Shown here piece by piece: positions 36,544 to 46,361 of a stretch of DNA of 64,000 nucleotides (positions are counted from its first letter, which is position 1; each line of letters begins with the position of its first letter). The position numbers and the translations under genes are program-made. The notes beneath the pieces were generated by a model. That model worked only from the letters and a program-made list of their open reading frames with translations, did not search any database and was not told the origin of the DNA. Where the stretch lies: positions 186,001 through 250,000 of the forward strand of contig NZ_JADEYC010000005.1 of NCBI RefSeq assembly GCF_015209505.1. Direction: 5' to 3'. The DNA is from Saccharopolyspora montiporae (GTDB taxonomy: Bacteria > Actinomycetota > Actinomycetes > Mycobacteriales > Pseudonocardiaceae).

Positions 36544-38309
36544 ACCTGTCCGCACCGCCGGAACTCGACCCCGGCACCTGGCAGCGCGCCGGACGTGCGC
36601 TGCTGGCGAAGTCGCTCGGCGAACTGGCCTACGAGCAGCTGCTGGACCCCGTGCTGCTCGGCGACGGCCGCTACCGGGTCGACGCCGCCGACGGAATCTC
36701 GTACACGTTCTCGGCCACCCGCGGGGCTTTCCTGGACTGGCGGGTCGACCAGGACAGCGTCCTGCGCACCGACGCAACCGGTGAGCACCCCGCGCACGAC
36801 CCGTTGCGGTTCTTCCTGGACGCCTACCGCCGACTGGGCATCTCGGGCGAGACGGCGGGCCACCTCGTCCGGGAGCTGACCGCCACGCTCAACGCGGACG
36901 TGCGGCTGCTGGCCGAATCCCGCACCAGCGCGGAACTCGCCGAGCTGTCCTACATCGAGCTGGAGGGCCACCAGACCGGCCACCCGTGGCTGATCCCGAA
37001 CAAGGGCCGGATCGGCTTCTCGGCCGCCGACGCCGCCGAACACGCCCCGGAGGGCCGCAACGAGCACCGGCTGCCGTGGATGGCGGTGCACCGCTCGCTG
37101 GCCGACTACCGCTCGGTGAAGGGGTCCGCCCAGGACACCCTGCTCAAGGTGGAACTGGACCCGCAGCACCACGAGCGGTTCGAGAAGGTGCTCACTGACC
37201 GCGGTCTGGACCCGGCTGAGTACCTGTGGATGCCCGTGCACCCGTGGCAGTGGGACCAGACGGTGCTCCCGCTGTTCGCACCGGACGTCGCCGCGGGCCG
37301 CATCGTCGCGCTCGGCGAAGGCCCGGACCGGTACCTGGCGCAGCAGTCCATCCGTACCTTCGGCAACATCGACAACCCCGAGCGGCACTTCGTGAAGCTG
37401 CCGCTGTCCATCCTCAACACCCTGGTGTGGCGCGGATTGCCGACCGAGCGCACCGCGGCCGCCCCGGCGGTGACCGGATGGATCCTCGGCATCGCCGAAT
37501 CGGACCCGTTCCTGCGCGCGAGCCGCGCGGTGCTGCTCGGCGAGGTGGCTTCGGTGACCGTGCGCCACCACGTCCTCGAAGAGGTGGAGAACGTCCCCTA
37601 CCAGTACCGCGAGCTGCTCGGCGCGATCTGGCGGGAGCCGCTCAACGGCAAGCTCGCCGCCGGTGAGCGGGCGCGCACGCTGGCCTCGCTGCTGCACGTC
37701 GACCACGAGGGGGAGGCGTTCGTCGCCGAACTCGTGCGCCGGTCCGGGCTGGACGCGGAAACCTGGCTGCAGCGCCTGTTCCACTCCCTGCTGCCGCCGC
37801 TGCTGCACTTCCTGTACCGGTACGGCGTGGTGTTCTCCCCGCACGGCGAGAACACCATCGTCGTCTTCGACTCCGACGAGGCGCCGTGCCGGCTGGCGGT
37901 CAAGGACTTCGTCGACGACGTGAACATCAGCTCCGCCGAACTGCCGGAACTGGCCGACCTGCCCGCCGACGTGGACGCGGCGCTGCTGCGCGAACCACCG
38001 GAGTTCCTGCGCCAGTTCATCCAGAGCGGGCTGTTCGTGGGGCATTTCCGCTACCTGGCCCCGCTGGTCGAGCAGCACCTCGGCGTTCCGGAGAGCACGT
38101 TCTGGACGTTCGTGCGCAACGAGGTGCAGGCCTACCAGCAGCGGTTCCCGGAACTGGCCGAGCGGTACCGGATGTTCGACCTGATGACGCCGGAGATCGA
38201 CCGGTTGTGCCTGAACCGCAACCGCCTGCTGCTGGATACCTACCGGGACCGCGCGGAACGCCCGCACGCCGCGGTGCACGGCACGATCCCCAACCCGCTG
38301 CACGGCTGA
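36540..38309 (+). CDS. NIS siderophore synthetase, IucA/IucC family (DesD/RhbF-like)
   Basis: The 589-residue product is a canonical NIS synthetase with HPWQWDQ (His234), SIRTF, KLPLSILNT (Lys286), HGENTIVVF (His435) and VKDFVDD (Lys455), the ATP-, Mg- and substrate-binding residues of the DesD/AlcC family. DesD-type enzymes oligomerise and cyclise N-acylated hydroxy-diamines; RhbF/IucC types add the second amine to citrate. The genes around it fit either. Last gene of the operon; a 12-bp-stem hairpin follows. Confidence 0.92.
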   Translation: MNLSAPPELDPGTWQRAGRALLAKSLGELAYEQLLDPVLLGDGRYRVDAADGISYTFSATRGAFLDWRVDQDSVLRTDATGEHPAHDPLRFFLDAYRRLGISGETAGHLVRELTATLNADVRLLAESRTSAELAELSYIELEGHQTGHPWLIPNKGRIGFSAADAAEHAPEGRNEHRLPWMAVHRSLADYRSVKGSAQDTLLKVELDPQHHERFEKVLTDRGLDPAEYLWMPVHPWQWDQTVLPLFAPDVAAGRIVALGEGPDRYLAQQSIRTFGNIDNPERHFVKLPLSILNTLVWRGLPTERTAAAPAVTGWILGIAESDPFLRASRAVLLGEVASVTVRHHVLEEVENVPYQYRELLGAIWREPLNGKLAAGERARTLASLLHVDHEGEAFVAELVRRSGLDAETWLQRLFHSLLPPLLHFLYRYGVVFSPHGENTIVVFDSDEAPCRLAVKDFVDDVNISSAELPELADLPADVDAALLREPPEFLRQFIQSGLFVGHFRYLAPLVEQHLGVPESTFWTFVRNEVQAYQQRFPELAERYRMFDLMTPEIDRLCLNRNRLLLDTYRDRAERPHAAVHGTIPNPLHG

Positions 38310-38316
38310 ATCCGCC

Positions 38317-38349
38317 GGCCGGGGGCTGCTGCGTGATCAGCCCCCGGCC
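38317..38349. terminator. Bidirectional hairpin between the siderophore operon and the EAL-GGDEF gene
   Basis: A perfect 12-bp stem (38317-38328 with 38338-38349) with a 9-nt loop lies 7 nt after the NIS gene and includes the stop codon of the convergent gene. It has no U tract in either direction. Confidence 0.65.
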
Positions 38350-40046
38350 TGGCCGGCTCCGCGCAGCACGTCGACCTGGTCGGTTCCCGGCCGCGACGTC
38401 ACCCAGCTGGATCCGGCCAGCGACTTCGCGCGCTTCTTCAGCGGGGCGAGCTTGCGCGAGACCTCGTCGTAGCCGCTGACCGACCCGCGCCCGCACACCA
38501 GCGTGGCCAGCGAGAGGCTGACCTGCACACCGCCCGCGGTGCGCTGCGGATCCAGCACCGCCTCGGCCAGCGGTTGCAGCTCGGCCGGATCGGCGACCAG
38601 CAGGAAGTCATCGCCGCCGACGTGGCCCACCTGCACCGAGCTCAGCGAGGTGGCCACATCGGTGAGCCCGCGGCCGATGGAGCGGATCAGGTCGTCGCCC
38701 GCGGAGAAGCCCACCACGTCGTTAACGGTCTTGAACCCGTCGATGTCCAGCCAGCTCACCGTGAACACCTCCTCGGCGGCGATGCGCCTGCCCACGTCGC
38801 GGGCGATGGCGTCGCTGCCCGGAAGCCGGGTGAGCGGGTTCAGCGCCGCGGCCTCCTCCACCTTGCGCTCGGTCAGGCCGCGGATGAGATCGCTGGCGCG
38901 CACCGCGCCCAGGCAGCGTCCCGCCTCGTCGACCACGATCGCGTCGTCGTACATCCGGTCCGGTGCGGCGCCGGTGACCAGGGTCAGCGCCTCCATGGCC
39001 GTGGTGGCGGTGGTGACGACGCGCGGCTCGTCGGCCAGCCGCGACGCGGGGCGCTTGGCGTGCAGCGCGTGCCCGTACGGGCCGGTCACCGCCAGCAGGA
39101 AGCGGTTGCGGTCGATGGTCCAGCGCGGCCTGCTGCCCTCGTCGACGAGCACCACGCCGCTGACCTCCGGGTGTTCGGCCAGCACGGCGCGCACGTCGTC
39201 GGCGAGCACGTCCTCCGGCAGCGTCGTGGCCGCGGACAGGAATTCGGTCACCCGCGGCCCGGTGGCCAGCGCCCCGGGAGCCGGGATGTGCGGGTCCGTG
39301 CCCTCGGCGGTGGCGATCGGCACGCTGACCGATGCGGGTGGCCGGGTCGTCGCCGGAGCCAGCAGGTTGCCCTGCACCAGCTGCACACCGTTGCGCCGCA
39401 GGGCGGTCAGCTGGCGCTCGCCGTCCACGCCTTCGGCGACCAGGGTGCTGTCGGTGGCTTCGCACAGGTGCCGCACCGCCTCCACCACCGCCAGCCGCGA
39501 ACCGTCGTCCGGCAACGCGCGCACCACGCTGCGGTCCAGCTTGACCGTCGTCGAGCCGAGCCCGGCCACCAGGGTCAGTGGCACATCGCCCTCGCCGACC
39601 CCGTCCAGCGCGATGCCGAACCCGTGCCCGCGCAGCTTGTCGATCCCGGCCAGCAGGTCGGCCTGCTCCAACCGCGCGAACGGCGGGCCGATCTCCAGGG
39701 TGATCTCGTGGGCGCGTCGTCCGGTCGCGTGCAGCCGGTCGCGCAGCTCCTCCAGCCGGTCCAGGTCGTGGGCGACGGTGCCGCCGAACACGTTCAGGTG
39801 CAGCGGCAGCCGGACCTGCTGCTCGGCGGCCGCGGTCAGCGCGGCGCCGGCCAGCTCGACGTCCAGCTCGGCCAGCCTGCGCTCCCGCGCCGCGTCGCGG
39901 AACAGCTCGCGCACGTGCGCACCCGCGGGCCGGGCCAGCGCCTCGATCGCGACGATGCCGCCCGTGTTGATGTTGACCAGCGGTTGGAAGTCGAAGCGGA
40001 CCTGGTCCAGCAGCGCAGGCACGGAGTCGATGCCGTCCGGTCTCAT
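38337..40046 (-). CDS. EAL-CBS-GGDEF protein with altered catalytic motifs
   Basis: Putative cyclic-di-GMP-related signalling protein. The 569-residue product has, in order, an EAL domain (about 15-235), a CBS-pair-like middle (about 265-390) and a GGDEF domain (about 400-545), the reverse of the common GGDEF-EAL order. In the EAL domain E35, N85, E118, D148, K169, E205 and Q225 are kept, but the second acid of the DDFGTG loop is Gly149 (DGVGEG). The GGDEF site reads GGDDF (477-481) with WLDIDGFKTVND intact. No signal or transmembrane segment, so cytosolic. It may bind rather than turn over nucleotide. Confidence 0.85.
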   Translation of the reverse strand: MRPDGIDSVPALLDQVRFDFQPLVNINTGGIVAIEALARPAGAHVRELFRDAARERRLAELDVELAGAALTAAAEQQVRLPLHLNVFGGTVAHDLDRLEELRDRLHATGRRAHEITLEIGPPFARLEQADLLAGIDKLRGHGFGIALDGVGEGDVPLTLVAGLGSTTVKLDRSVVRALPDDGSRLAVVEAVRHLCEATDSTLVAEGVDGERQLTALRRNGVQLVQGNLLAPATTRPPASVSVPIATAEGTDPHIPAPGALATGPRVTEFLSAATTLPEDVLADDVRAVLAEHPEVSGVVLVDEGSRPRWTIDRNRFLLAVTGPYGHALHAKRPASRLADEPRVVTTATTAMEALTLVTGAAPDRMYDDAIVVDEAGRCLGAVRASDLIRGLTERKVEEAAALNPLTRLPGSDAIARDVGRRIAAEEVFTVSWLDIDGFKTVNDVVGFSAGDDLIRSIGRGLTDVATSLSSVQVGHVGGDDFLLVADPAELQPLAEAVLDPQRTAGGVQVSLSLATLVCGRGSVSGYDEVSRKLAPLKKRAKSLAGSSWVTSRPGTDQVDVLRGAGQAGG

Positions 40047-40224
40047 GCCGCCCCGGTCTCGTTCACCACGTCTCCACCGACATCCTCAGTTCCTCCCCGA
40101 TCCGGAGGACGCGAATCTGCCTCGACCCAACCTAGCGCGCCTGACCAGGGGAGAACACCGGTTCAGCGGTGCAGCTGTGTGCAGCGACACAACGGCGCGC
40201 GCTCGGGTGATCGCGGCGGGTAGT

Positions 40225-41433
40225 TCAGTGCCCGCCCAGGCCGCGGTCGGCGGGACGCGCGCGGGGGAGGGCCGTTCCGGCCGCCAACCTGCGGCGCAGC
40301 CGCCACGGTGCGCGGGCGAACAGCGCCGACATCGCCGCCGCGGTGACCCGCGGGTCGCCCGGCCAGGACAGGAACCCCTCCCGGTGGCGCCGCGGCAGCC
40401 CGAAGAACAACTCGAAGAACTCCGGGACTTCCGCACCGGGCAGTCCCAGCAGCGCGTGCAGCGCCCGCCGGTGCAGCAGTCGTCCGCTCAGCGCGCGCGG
40501 CGGCCACAGCACCTGCCGGGCGGCCCGGACCGCGGCGGAGGGGCCACCGGCCAGGCCCGCGCTGATCGCCGCCGCCAACCACGGGGCGCTGCGCAGCGAC
40601 GCGGCCACGCTGAACCCGGTCGCCGGGTGCACGAACCCGCCCGCCGCACCGAAGGCGATCACCCGGCCGGCGGCGGGCAGCGGGTCGTCCACCGGGAAGC
40701 GCACCCGCTCCTCGCGCAGCCGCGCGTCCGGGAGCGCGCCGTGCTCGGCGAGCCGATCGGTCAACCGCCTGCGCAGCTGGGCCAGCGGTAGTCCGGGGCG
40801 GCGCACCAGCGAGGTCTCCTCGACCAGCACTCGGCCGCCGCCGAGCGGCACCGTGTACCGGAAGCTGGGCCAGCCGCCGCGGGTGTGCGGTGCCTGCTGC
40901 CAGTCCATGAACACCGCGGAACCCGCCGGGCACAGCTCACCAGCGTCCCGCGCGTCCAGGACCGCGCCGACCGCGGTCTGCTCGGCGGCGGTGCGGGCGG
41001 GGCGCCCGCCCAGCAGCGCGCGCGAGGAGCCGGACGCGTCCACGACCACGGCGGCGGCCAGTCGGCGCCCGTCGCGCAGGACGACGGTCGACCCGGTCGG
41101 CCCGTGCTCGACGCCGACGGCGCGACCGGTGATCTCGGTCACGTCCGCGCGCCACAGGTGCTGCCAGAGCCGGGTGTTGTCCAACACCGCGTAGGTGCGG
41201 TGCCACCCGTGCCAGCCGGTACCGCGCACCAGGACCTGCGGTGCGGTCGCGGCCAGCGCATCGCCCGGCAGTGCGGGCAGCTCGTCGCGCCAGGCCGCGT
41301 AGGTCTGCGGCCAACCGCGGCGCGGCGCGGGATCGATGACGCCGGTGCGCAGCCCGGCATCGCTGCACGCCGCGGCGGCAGCCCGGCCGGCGGGCCCGGA
41401 GCCGACGACGAGGACATCCACCACGCCCGCCAT
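40225..41433 (-). CDS. crtY: Lycopene cyclase, CrtY/CrtL family
   Basis: Flavoprotein that closes the ends of lycopene to beta-rings. The 402-residue product has the FAD-binding GSGPAGRAAAAA (11-22), ASGSSRALLG, the cyclase signature around FMDWQQAP and SFRYTVPLGGGRVLVEETSL, and FGAAGGFVHPATGFSVA. This is the CrtY/CrtL type rather than the small heterodimeric type common in other actinobacteria. No other carotenoid gene is within the window. The ATG at 41433 lies 82 bp from the divergent dgt start. Confidence 0.85.
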   Translation of the reverse strand: MAGVVDVLVVGSGPAGRAAAAACSDAGLRTGVIDPAPRRGWPQTYAAWRDELPALPGDALAATAPQVLVRGTGWHGWHRTYAVLDNTRLWQHLWRADVTEITGRAVGVEHGPTGSTVVLRDGRRLAAAVVVDASGSSRALLGGRPARTAAEQTAVGAVLDARDAGELCPAGSAVFMDWQQAPHTRGGWPSFRYTVPLGGGRVLVEETSLVRRPGLPLAQLRRRLTDRLAEHGALPDARLREERVRFPVDDPLPAAGRVIAFGAAGGFVHPATGFSVAASLRSAPWLAAAISAGLAGGPSAAVRAARQVLWPPRALSGRLLHRRALHALLGLPGAEVPEFFELFFGLPRRHREGFLSWPGDPRVTAAAMSALFARAPWRLRRRLAAGTALPRARPADRGLGGH

Positions 41434-41502
41434 CAGACCACCCGCCGGCTGCTGCCGGGCAGGGCCCCGGCGCGGCCGGCCCGGTCGGCGGCCGCGGGCC
41501 GA

Positions 41503-41508
41503 TAGCGT
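41503..41508 (+). promoter_or_regulatory. -10 element TAGCGT of leaderless dgt
   Basis: TAGCGT is 7 nt before the ATG at 41516 with no ribosome binding site between. Confidence 0.55.
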
Positions 41509-41515
41509 GGGCGCC

Positions 41516-43069
41516 ATGCAGGACGAGCCGCTGCGCACCAGCAGGCGAAGCGATCCGGCCGGGCAGCACCGGCCGCCGGGCGATCTCGCCGCCAGTCCGT
41601 TCCGCGCCGACCGGGACCGGGTGTCCACCTCCGCGTTCTTCGCCCGGCTGGGCGGGGTGACGCAGGTGGTCAGCCCGAGCGGGTCCGGACTGCTGCTGCA
41701 CAACCGGCTGACGCACAGCCTCAAGGTCTCGCAGGTCGGCCGGGCCATCGCCGAGCGGCTGTTGAGCTCGCCGTCCCGGCTGGCGGTGTTGGACGAGCTC
41801 GGTGGGTGCGATCTCGATGTCGTCGAAGCCGCCGGGCTCGGGCACGACCTGGGCCATCCGCCGTTCGGGCACCAGGGCGAGAGCGTGCTGGACCGGATCG
41901 CCCGCCAGCGGTTCGGCCTCGCCGACGGGTTCGAGGGCAACGCGCAGACCTACCGGGTCGTGACCCGCCTGGACGTGCGCGGGGTGGAGGGCGTCGGGCT
42001 GGACCTGACCGCGGCGGTGCGCGCCGCGCTGCTGAAGTACCCGTGGACGCGCACCGGCGGCCCGCAGCCGCATCCGCGCGGATTCCCGACGCCGCCGCGG
42101 GGAGCCGCCGAACCGCCGGAGCTGCCGGGAACCGGATCGGGCAAGTTCTCCTGCTACACCACCGAATTCGACGACATGCAGGAAGCGCGTGCGGTGTTCC
42201 GCGGACGGTTGCAGCACTGGCAGCAGTCGGTCGAGGCGTCGGTGATGGACATCGCCGACGACATCGCTTACGCCATCCACGACCTGGAGGACTTCCACCG
42301 GGTCGGGATCCTGCAGCATGCCAGCGTCTCCCGGGAGCTGACCGAGTGGCTGGGCGGAGCGATCTCGCTGGCCGGTCGGGCTGAACCCGAACTGGCCGGT
42401 CCCGGGTCCTCCCTGGAACTGCTGCGGCGCAGGCTGCACGCCAAGGACGCGTGGATCGCCGACGACGACGCGTTCGTGGCCGCGGTGAAGCGGGTGCAGG
42501 ACCACTTGGTCAACCGGCTGCTGGAGGAGCCGTTCGACCGCTCGCAACAGGCGGAGCAGGCGGTGGCCGCCTTCTCCGGCCAGTGGACCCGGCGGCTGGT
42601 GGAGGGCGTGCAGGTCGACGCGGACCCGAACACCCGCTCCGGGCACGTCGGGCTGGCCGCCGAGCAATGGCACGAGGTGCAGGTGTTGAAGTTCGTGCAC
42701 CGCAGGTTCGTGCTGCAGCGGCCGGACCTGGCCCTGCACCAGCGCGGGCAGGACCGGTTGCTGAGCAAACTGGTCGAGGCGCTGGACACCTGGGTGATCG
42801 ACCGCTCGGAGGCCGCCCGGCTGCCGCATCGGCTGCGCGACCTGTTCGATCTGGCCCGCGCGGAGTTCGCCGATCCGCAAGTCGCGGCCCTGGCTGCCGA
42901 CGAGCACGTGGCGGACGGCGCGAGCCGCGAGGAGCGGCTGGAACGCCTCGCTCGCGGCCGGGCGGTGGTCGATTTCGTCGCCTCGTTGACCGACGAGCAG
43001 GCCGCCGCGCTGCTGGAGTCGCTGTCCGGGCGTACCACGCAGCTGTGGGCGGACACCTTCGTCCTGTGA
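41516..43069 (+). CDS. dgt: Deoxyguanosinetriphosphate triphosphohydrolase
   Basis: HD-domain enzyme that splits dGTP (or other dNTPs) to the nucleoside and triphosphate. The 517-residue product has the metal ligands His67 (RLTHSLKV), His110-Asp111 (GHDLGHPPFGH) and the later Asp of SVMDIADDIAYAIHD, as in the actinobacterial dNTPase family. The frame is open from 41336, but the ATG at 41516 is fixed by the leaderless promoter. It overlaps the next gene by 4 bp (GTGA). Confidence 0.93.
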   Translation: MQDEPLRTSRRSDPAGQHRPPGDLAASPFRADRDRVSTSAFFARLGGVTQVVSPSGSGLLLHNRLTHSLKVSQVGRAIAERLLSSPSRLAVLDELGGCDLDVVEAAGLGHDLGHPPFGHQGESVLDRIARQRFGLADGFEGNAQTYRVVTRLDVRGVEGVGLDLTAAVRAALLKYPWTRTGGPQPHPRGFPTPPRGAAEPPELPGTGSGKFSCYTTEFDDMQEARAVFRGRLQHWQQSVEASVMDIADDIAYAIHDLEDFHRVGILQHASVSRELTEWLGGAISLAGRAEPELAGPGSSLELLRRRLHAKDAWIADDDAFVAAVKRVQDHLVNRLLEEPFDRSQQAEQAVAAFSGQWTRRLVEGVQVDADPNTRSGHVGLAAEQWHEVQVLKFVHRRFVLQRPDLALHQRGQDRLLSKLVEALDTWVIDRSEAARLPHRLRDLFDLARAEFADPQVAALAADEHVADGASREERLERLARGRAVVDFVASLTDEQAAALLESLSGRTTQLWADTFVL

Positions 43070-43749
43070 GCCGGGTCCGCGAGCTCTCCGGCGGTGGCCG
43101 CGCCGTCGAGGTGGAACCCGAGCGGCTGGCCGGCTGGTTCGAACGCTTCGCCGCAGCGCACGGCGGTGCTGAGTGCACCACCAGCACGTCGGTGCGGGTG
43201 CGGGTGCTGGCCGCGGACGGGGCCAGCGCGGAGGTCGACGTCCCGTTCGGCCCGCTGCCGCACCCGCGCGGCCGGGTAGCCGGGCTGGACGTGGACGAGT
43301 TGGTCCGGCACCTGTCCGTCCCGCGCCGGATCGGGCTGGTGCTGGTGCGCCGCGGGGCGCACAGCGTCGGCATCGCCCGCGACGGCCGGGTGGAGACCTC
43401 CAGCACCGACCGCCACCTGGTTCAGGGCAGGTCCAAGGCGGGCGGCTGGTCGCAGCAGCGGTTCGCCCGCCGCCGAGCGGGCCAGTCGCGCAAGGCGCTG
43501 GACTCGGCCGCCGACGCGGTCGCGCGCGTGCTGCTGCCCGAGCGCGCGCGGCTGGACGGCGTGCTGCTCGGCGGGGACCGCTCGGCGCTGGACGCGCTGC
43601 GCGTCGACCCGAGGTTGCGCGAGCTGCTGGACGCGGCCGGTGACCGGGTGCTCGACGTGCCGGAACCGCGCAAGGAGGTGCTGCTGCGGGCTGCGAGCCG
43701 GGCGCGCTGCGCGGAGGTGCGCGTGCACGACGCACCGGCCGCGATGTGA
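43066..43749 (+). CDS. acVLRF1-type peptidyl-tRNA hydrolase (Vms1/eRF1 fold)
   Basis: Member of the actinobacterial Vms1-like release factor 1 group, thought to release nascent chains from stalled ribosomes. The 227-residue product has an eRF1-like domain with the catalytic-loop GGWSQQR (126-132), matching the Gln loop of Vms1, followed by the basic FARRRAGQSRK helix and a C-terminal alpha/beta part. The GTG overlaps the dgt stop (GTGA). No ribosome binding site of its own is needed. Function is by family analogy. Confidence 0.78.
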   Translation: MSRVRELSGGGRAVEVEPERLAGWFERFAAAHGGAECTTSTSVRVRVLAADGASAEVDVPFGPLPHPRGRVAGLDVDELVRHLSVPRRIGLVLVRRGAHSVGIARDGRVETSSTDRHLVQGRSKAGGWSQQRFARRRAGQSRKALDSAADAVARVLLPERARLDGVLLGGDRSALDALRVDPRLRELLDAAGDRVLDVPEPRKEVLLRAASRARCAEVRVHDAPAAM

Positions 43750-43793
43750 TGCAGGTGATGTGGTCCGCGATCGGGAGCGGGTGCCGCGCCCGC

Positions 43794-43799
43794 TACACT
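43794..43799 (+). promoter_or_regulatory. -10 element TACACT upstream of the ABC-F gene
   Basis: TACACT is 6 nt before a GTG at 43806. A weak -35 (TCGGGA, 43771-43776) is 17 nt upstream. If used, the ABC-F mRNA has a leader of about 130 nt. Confidence 0.45.
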
Positions 43800-43805
43800 G
43801 TTCGT

Positions 43806-43859
43806 GTGGTCAGCTCGTCAACAGCGGTTCCGGACGTCCGCGTCCCCTTCGCCGACTAG
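43806..43859 (+). CDS. Candidate 17-residue leader peptide before the ABC-F gene
   Basis: The ORF VVSSSTAVPDVRVPFAD starts at the predicted 5' end of the transcript and ends 73 nt before the ABC-F start. Part of its coding sequence (GGTTCCGG, 43826-43833) can pair with CCGGAACC at 43896-43903, and it also contains the palindrome CGGACGTCCG (43831-43840). ABC-F resistance genes are often controlled by ribosome-mediated attenuation through such leaders. Expression and control are inferences. Confidence 0.4.
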   Translation: MVSSSTAVPDVRVPFAD

Positions 43860-43932
43860 TGCTCGGCACTCGCGGCCTGCCCGCGAACGCGTTTCCCGGA
43901 ACCCCTGAACCACGAACCCCGCGGAGCCCGCA

Positions 43933-45561
<1,629 letters not shown>

Positions 45562-45580
45562 TCCGCCCCCGCACCTGTTC

Positions 45581-45621
45581 CGCCACCGCCGTCCGCAGTT
45601 CCGCTGCGGGCGGCGGTGGCG
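45581..45621 (+). terminator. Strong hairpin terminator after the ABC-F gene
   Basis: An 18-bp stem with a single G-U pair (45581-45598 with 45604-45621) closes a 5-nt loop, starting 19 nt after the stop. There is no U tract. Confidence 0.75.
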
Positions 45622-45625
45622 TCGG

Positions 45626-45645
45626 ATCCCGTCCGCGGACGGGAT
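45626..45645. repeat. Perfect 20-bp palindrome
   Basis: ATCCCGTCCG and its exact reverse complement abut with no spacer, 4 bp after the terminator stem. It may be an operator or a second, loop-poor transcription stop; nothing decides. Confidence 0.6.
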
Positions 45646-45664
45646 TTCCCCCGCCCGGTGCGGT

Positions 45665-45699
45665 GCTGTTCGAACACTCGCCACAGCCGCTGTTCGAAC
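45665..45699. repeat. Two 11-bp direct repeats GCTGTTCGAAC
   Basis: Copies at 45665-45675 and 45689-45699 are 24 bp apart start to start; each contains the palindrome GTTCGAAC. A partial third copy (CTGTTCGA) lies at 45980-45987. Role unknown; a binding site upstream of the HTH gene is possible. Confidence 0.45.
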
Positions 45700-46045
45700 C
45701 GTGCCCGGTGGGGGCGGCGGTGTGCGCCTGCTGGAGGTCGTCCCGAGCGGTGCGGTTGGCGGAACGCGGCTCCATCCGGCTCGCGCTACGCTGGTTTCCA
45801 CTCGTCGCGGTGATATTCGCTGCACAGCGGTCGGATTCCCGCCCGCGGTGGGTGCTCACCGGGCCCGCTCGGGCAGTCGCGGTTACGGCGGACGGGTGAG
45901 TGCGTTCCGGTGATCGCCACGCGCTCATCTCGACCGTTGGCCGATCTTTTTCCATGATCGCCTGGCGTTCGCGGCATTCCTGTTCGATCATTGCGCTGAC
46001 AGGGGTCGCGAGGCCCGACCTGCTCGGAGGGAAGGCGGGGACACC

Positions 46046-46255
46046 GTGGCTGAGCTGAAGAAAGGCGCGCGCATCACCGGAAGTGCGCGGGACAAGCTTG
46101 CCAGTGACCTAAGGAAGAAGTACGAGAAGGGGGCGAGCATCCGCGCTCTCGCGGAAGCAACCGGTCGTTCGTACGGCTTCGTGCACCGGGTGCTGAGTGA
46201 ATCCGGTGTGCAGCTGCGCGGCCGCGGGGGCGCCACGCGTTCGAAGAAGAAGTGA
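46046..46255 (+). CDS. Small conserved helix-turn-helix protein
   Basis: The 69-residue basic product has a short charged N-terminus, an HTH (KYEKGASIRALAEATGRSYG, about 26-45) followed by FVHRVLSESGV, and a Gly/Arg/Lys tail ending GGATRSKKK. Closely similar tiny HTH proteins occur across Streptomyces and relatives between an ABC-F gene and an enoyl-CoA hydratase gene, as here. It is probably a DNA-binding protein; its targets are unknown. The GTG has GGAGGGAAGG about ten bases ahead. Confidence 0.82.
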   Translation: MAELKKGARITGSARDKLASDLRKKYEKGASIRALAEATGRSYGFVHRVLSESGVQLRGRGGATRSKKK

Positions 46256-46361
46256 CGGCAGCGACAGCTGCTCGTCTTCTGTCAGCAAAATCGGCACATC
46301 ACGACTCCCTCGTGATCTGCGGGCGCTACGGTTGAAGCCGACCGGTCCGTGCAGATATGCA

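Larger units (their letters stand above)
45562..46045. other. Intergenic region before the small HTH gene
   Basis: This 484-bp gap holds the ABC-F terminator, a 20-bp palindrome and a pair of direct repeats (listed separately). TACGCT at 45787-45792 is a possible -10, but no -35 fits. The short ORFs here look like non-coding GC-rich sequence. Confidence 0.4.

Noticed and set aside
42268..43728. A 486-codon minus-strand ORF opposite dgt and the VLRF1-type gene
   Set aside because: Antisense to two genes with clear catalytic motifs; Ser/Arg-rich with no domain.
45664..45700. GTTCGAAC sequences as T-arms of tRNA genes
   Set aside because: No acceptor, D or anticodon stems can be formed around them, and no CCA or tRNA-like length fits.
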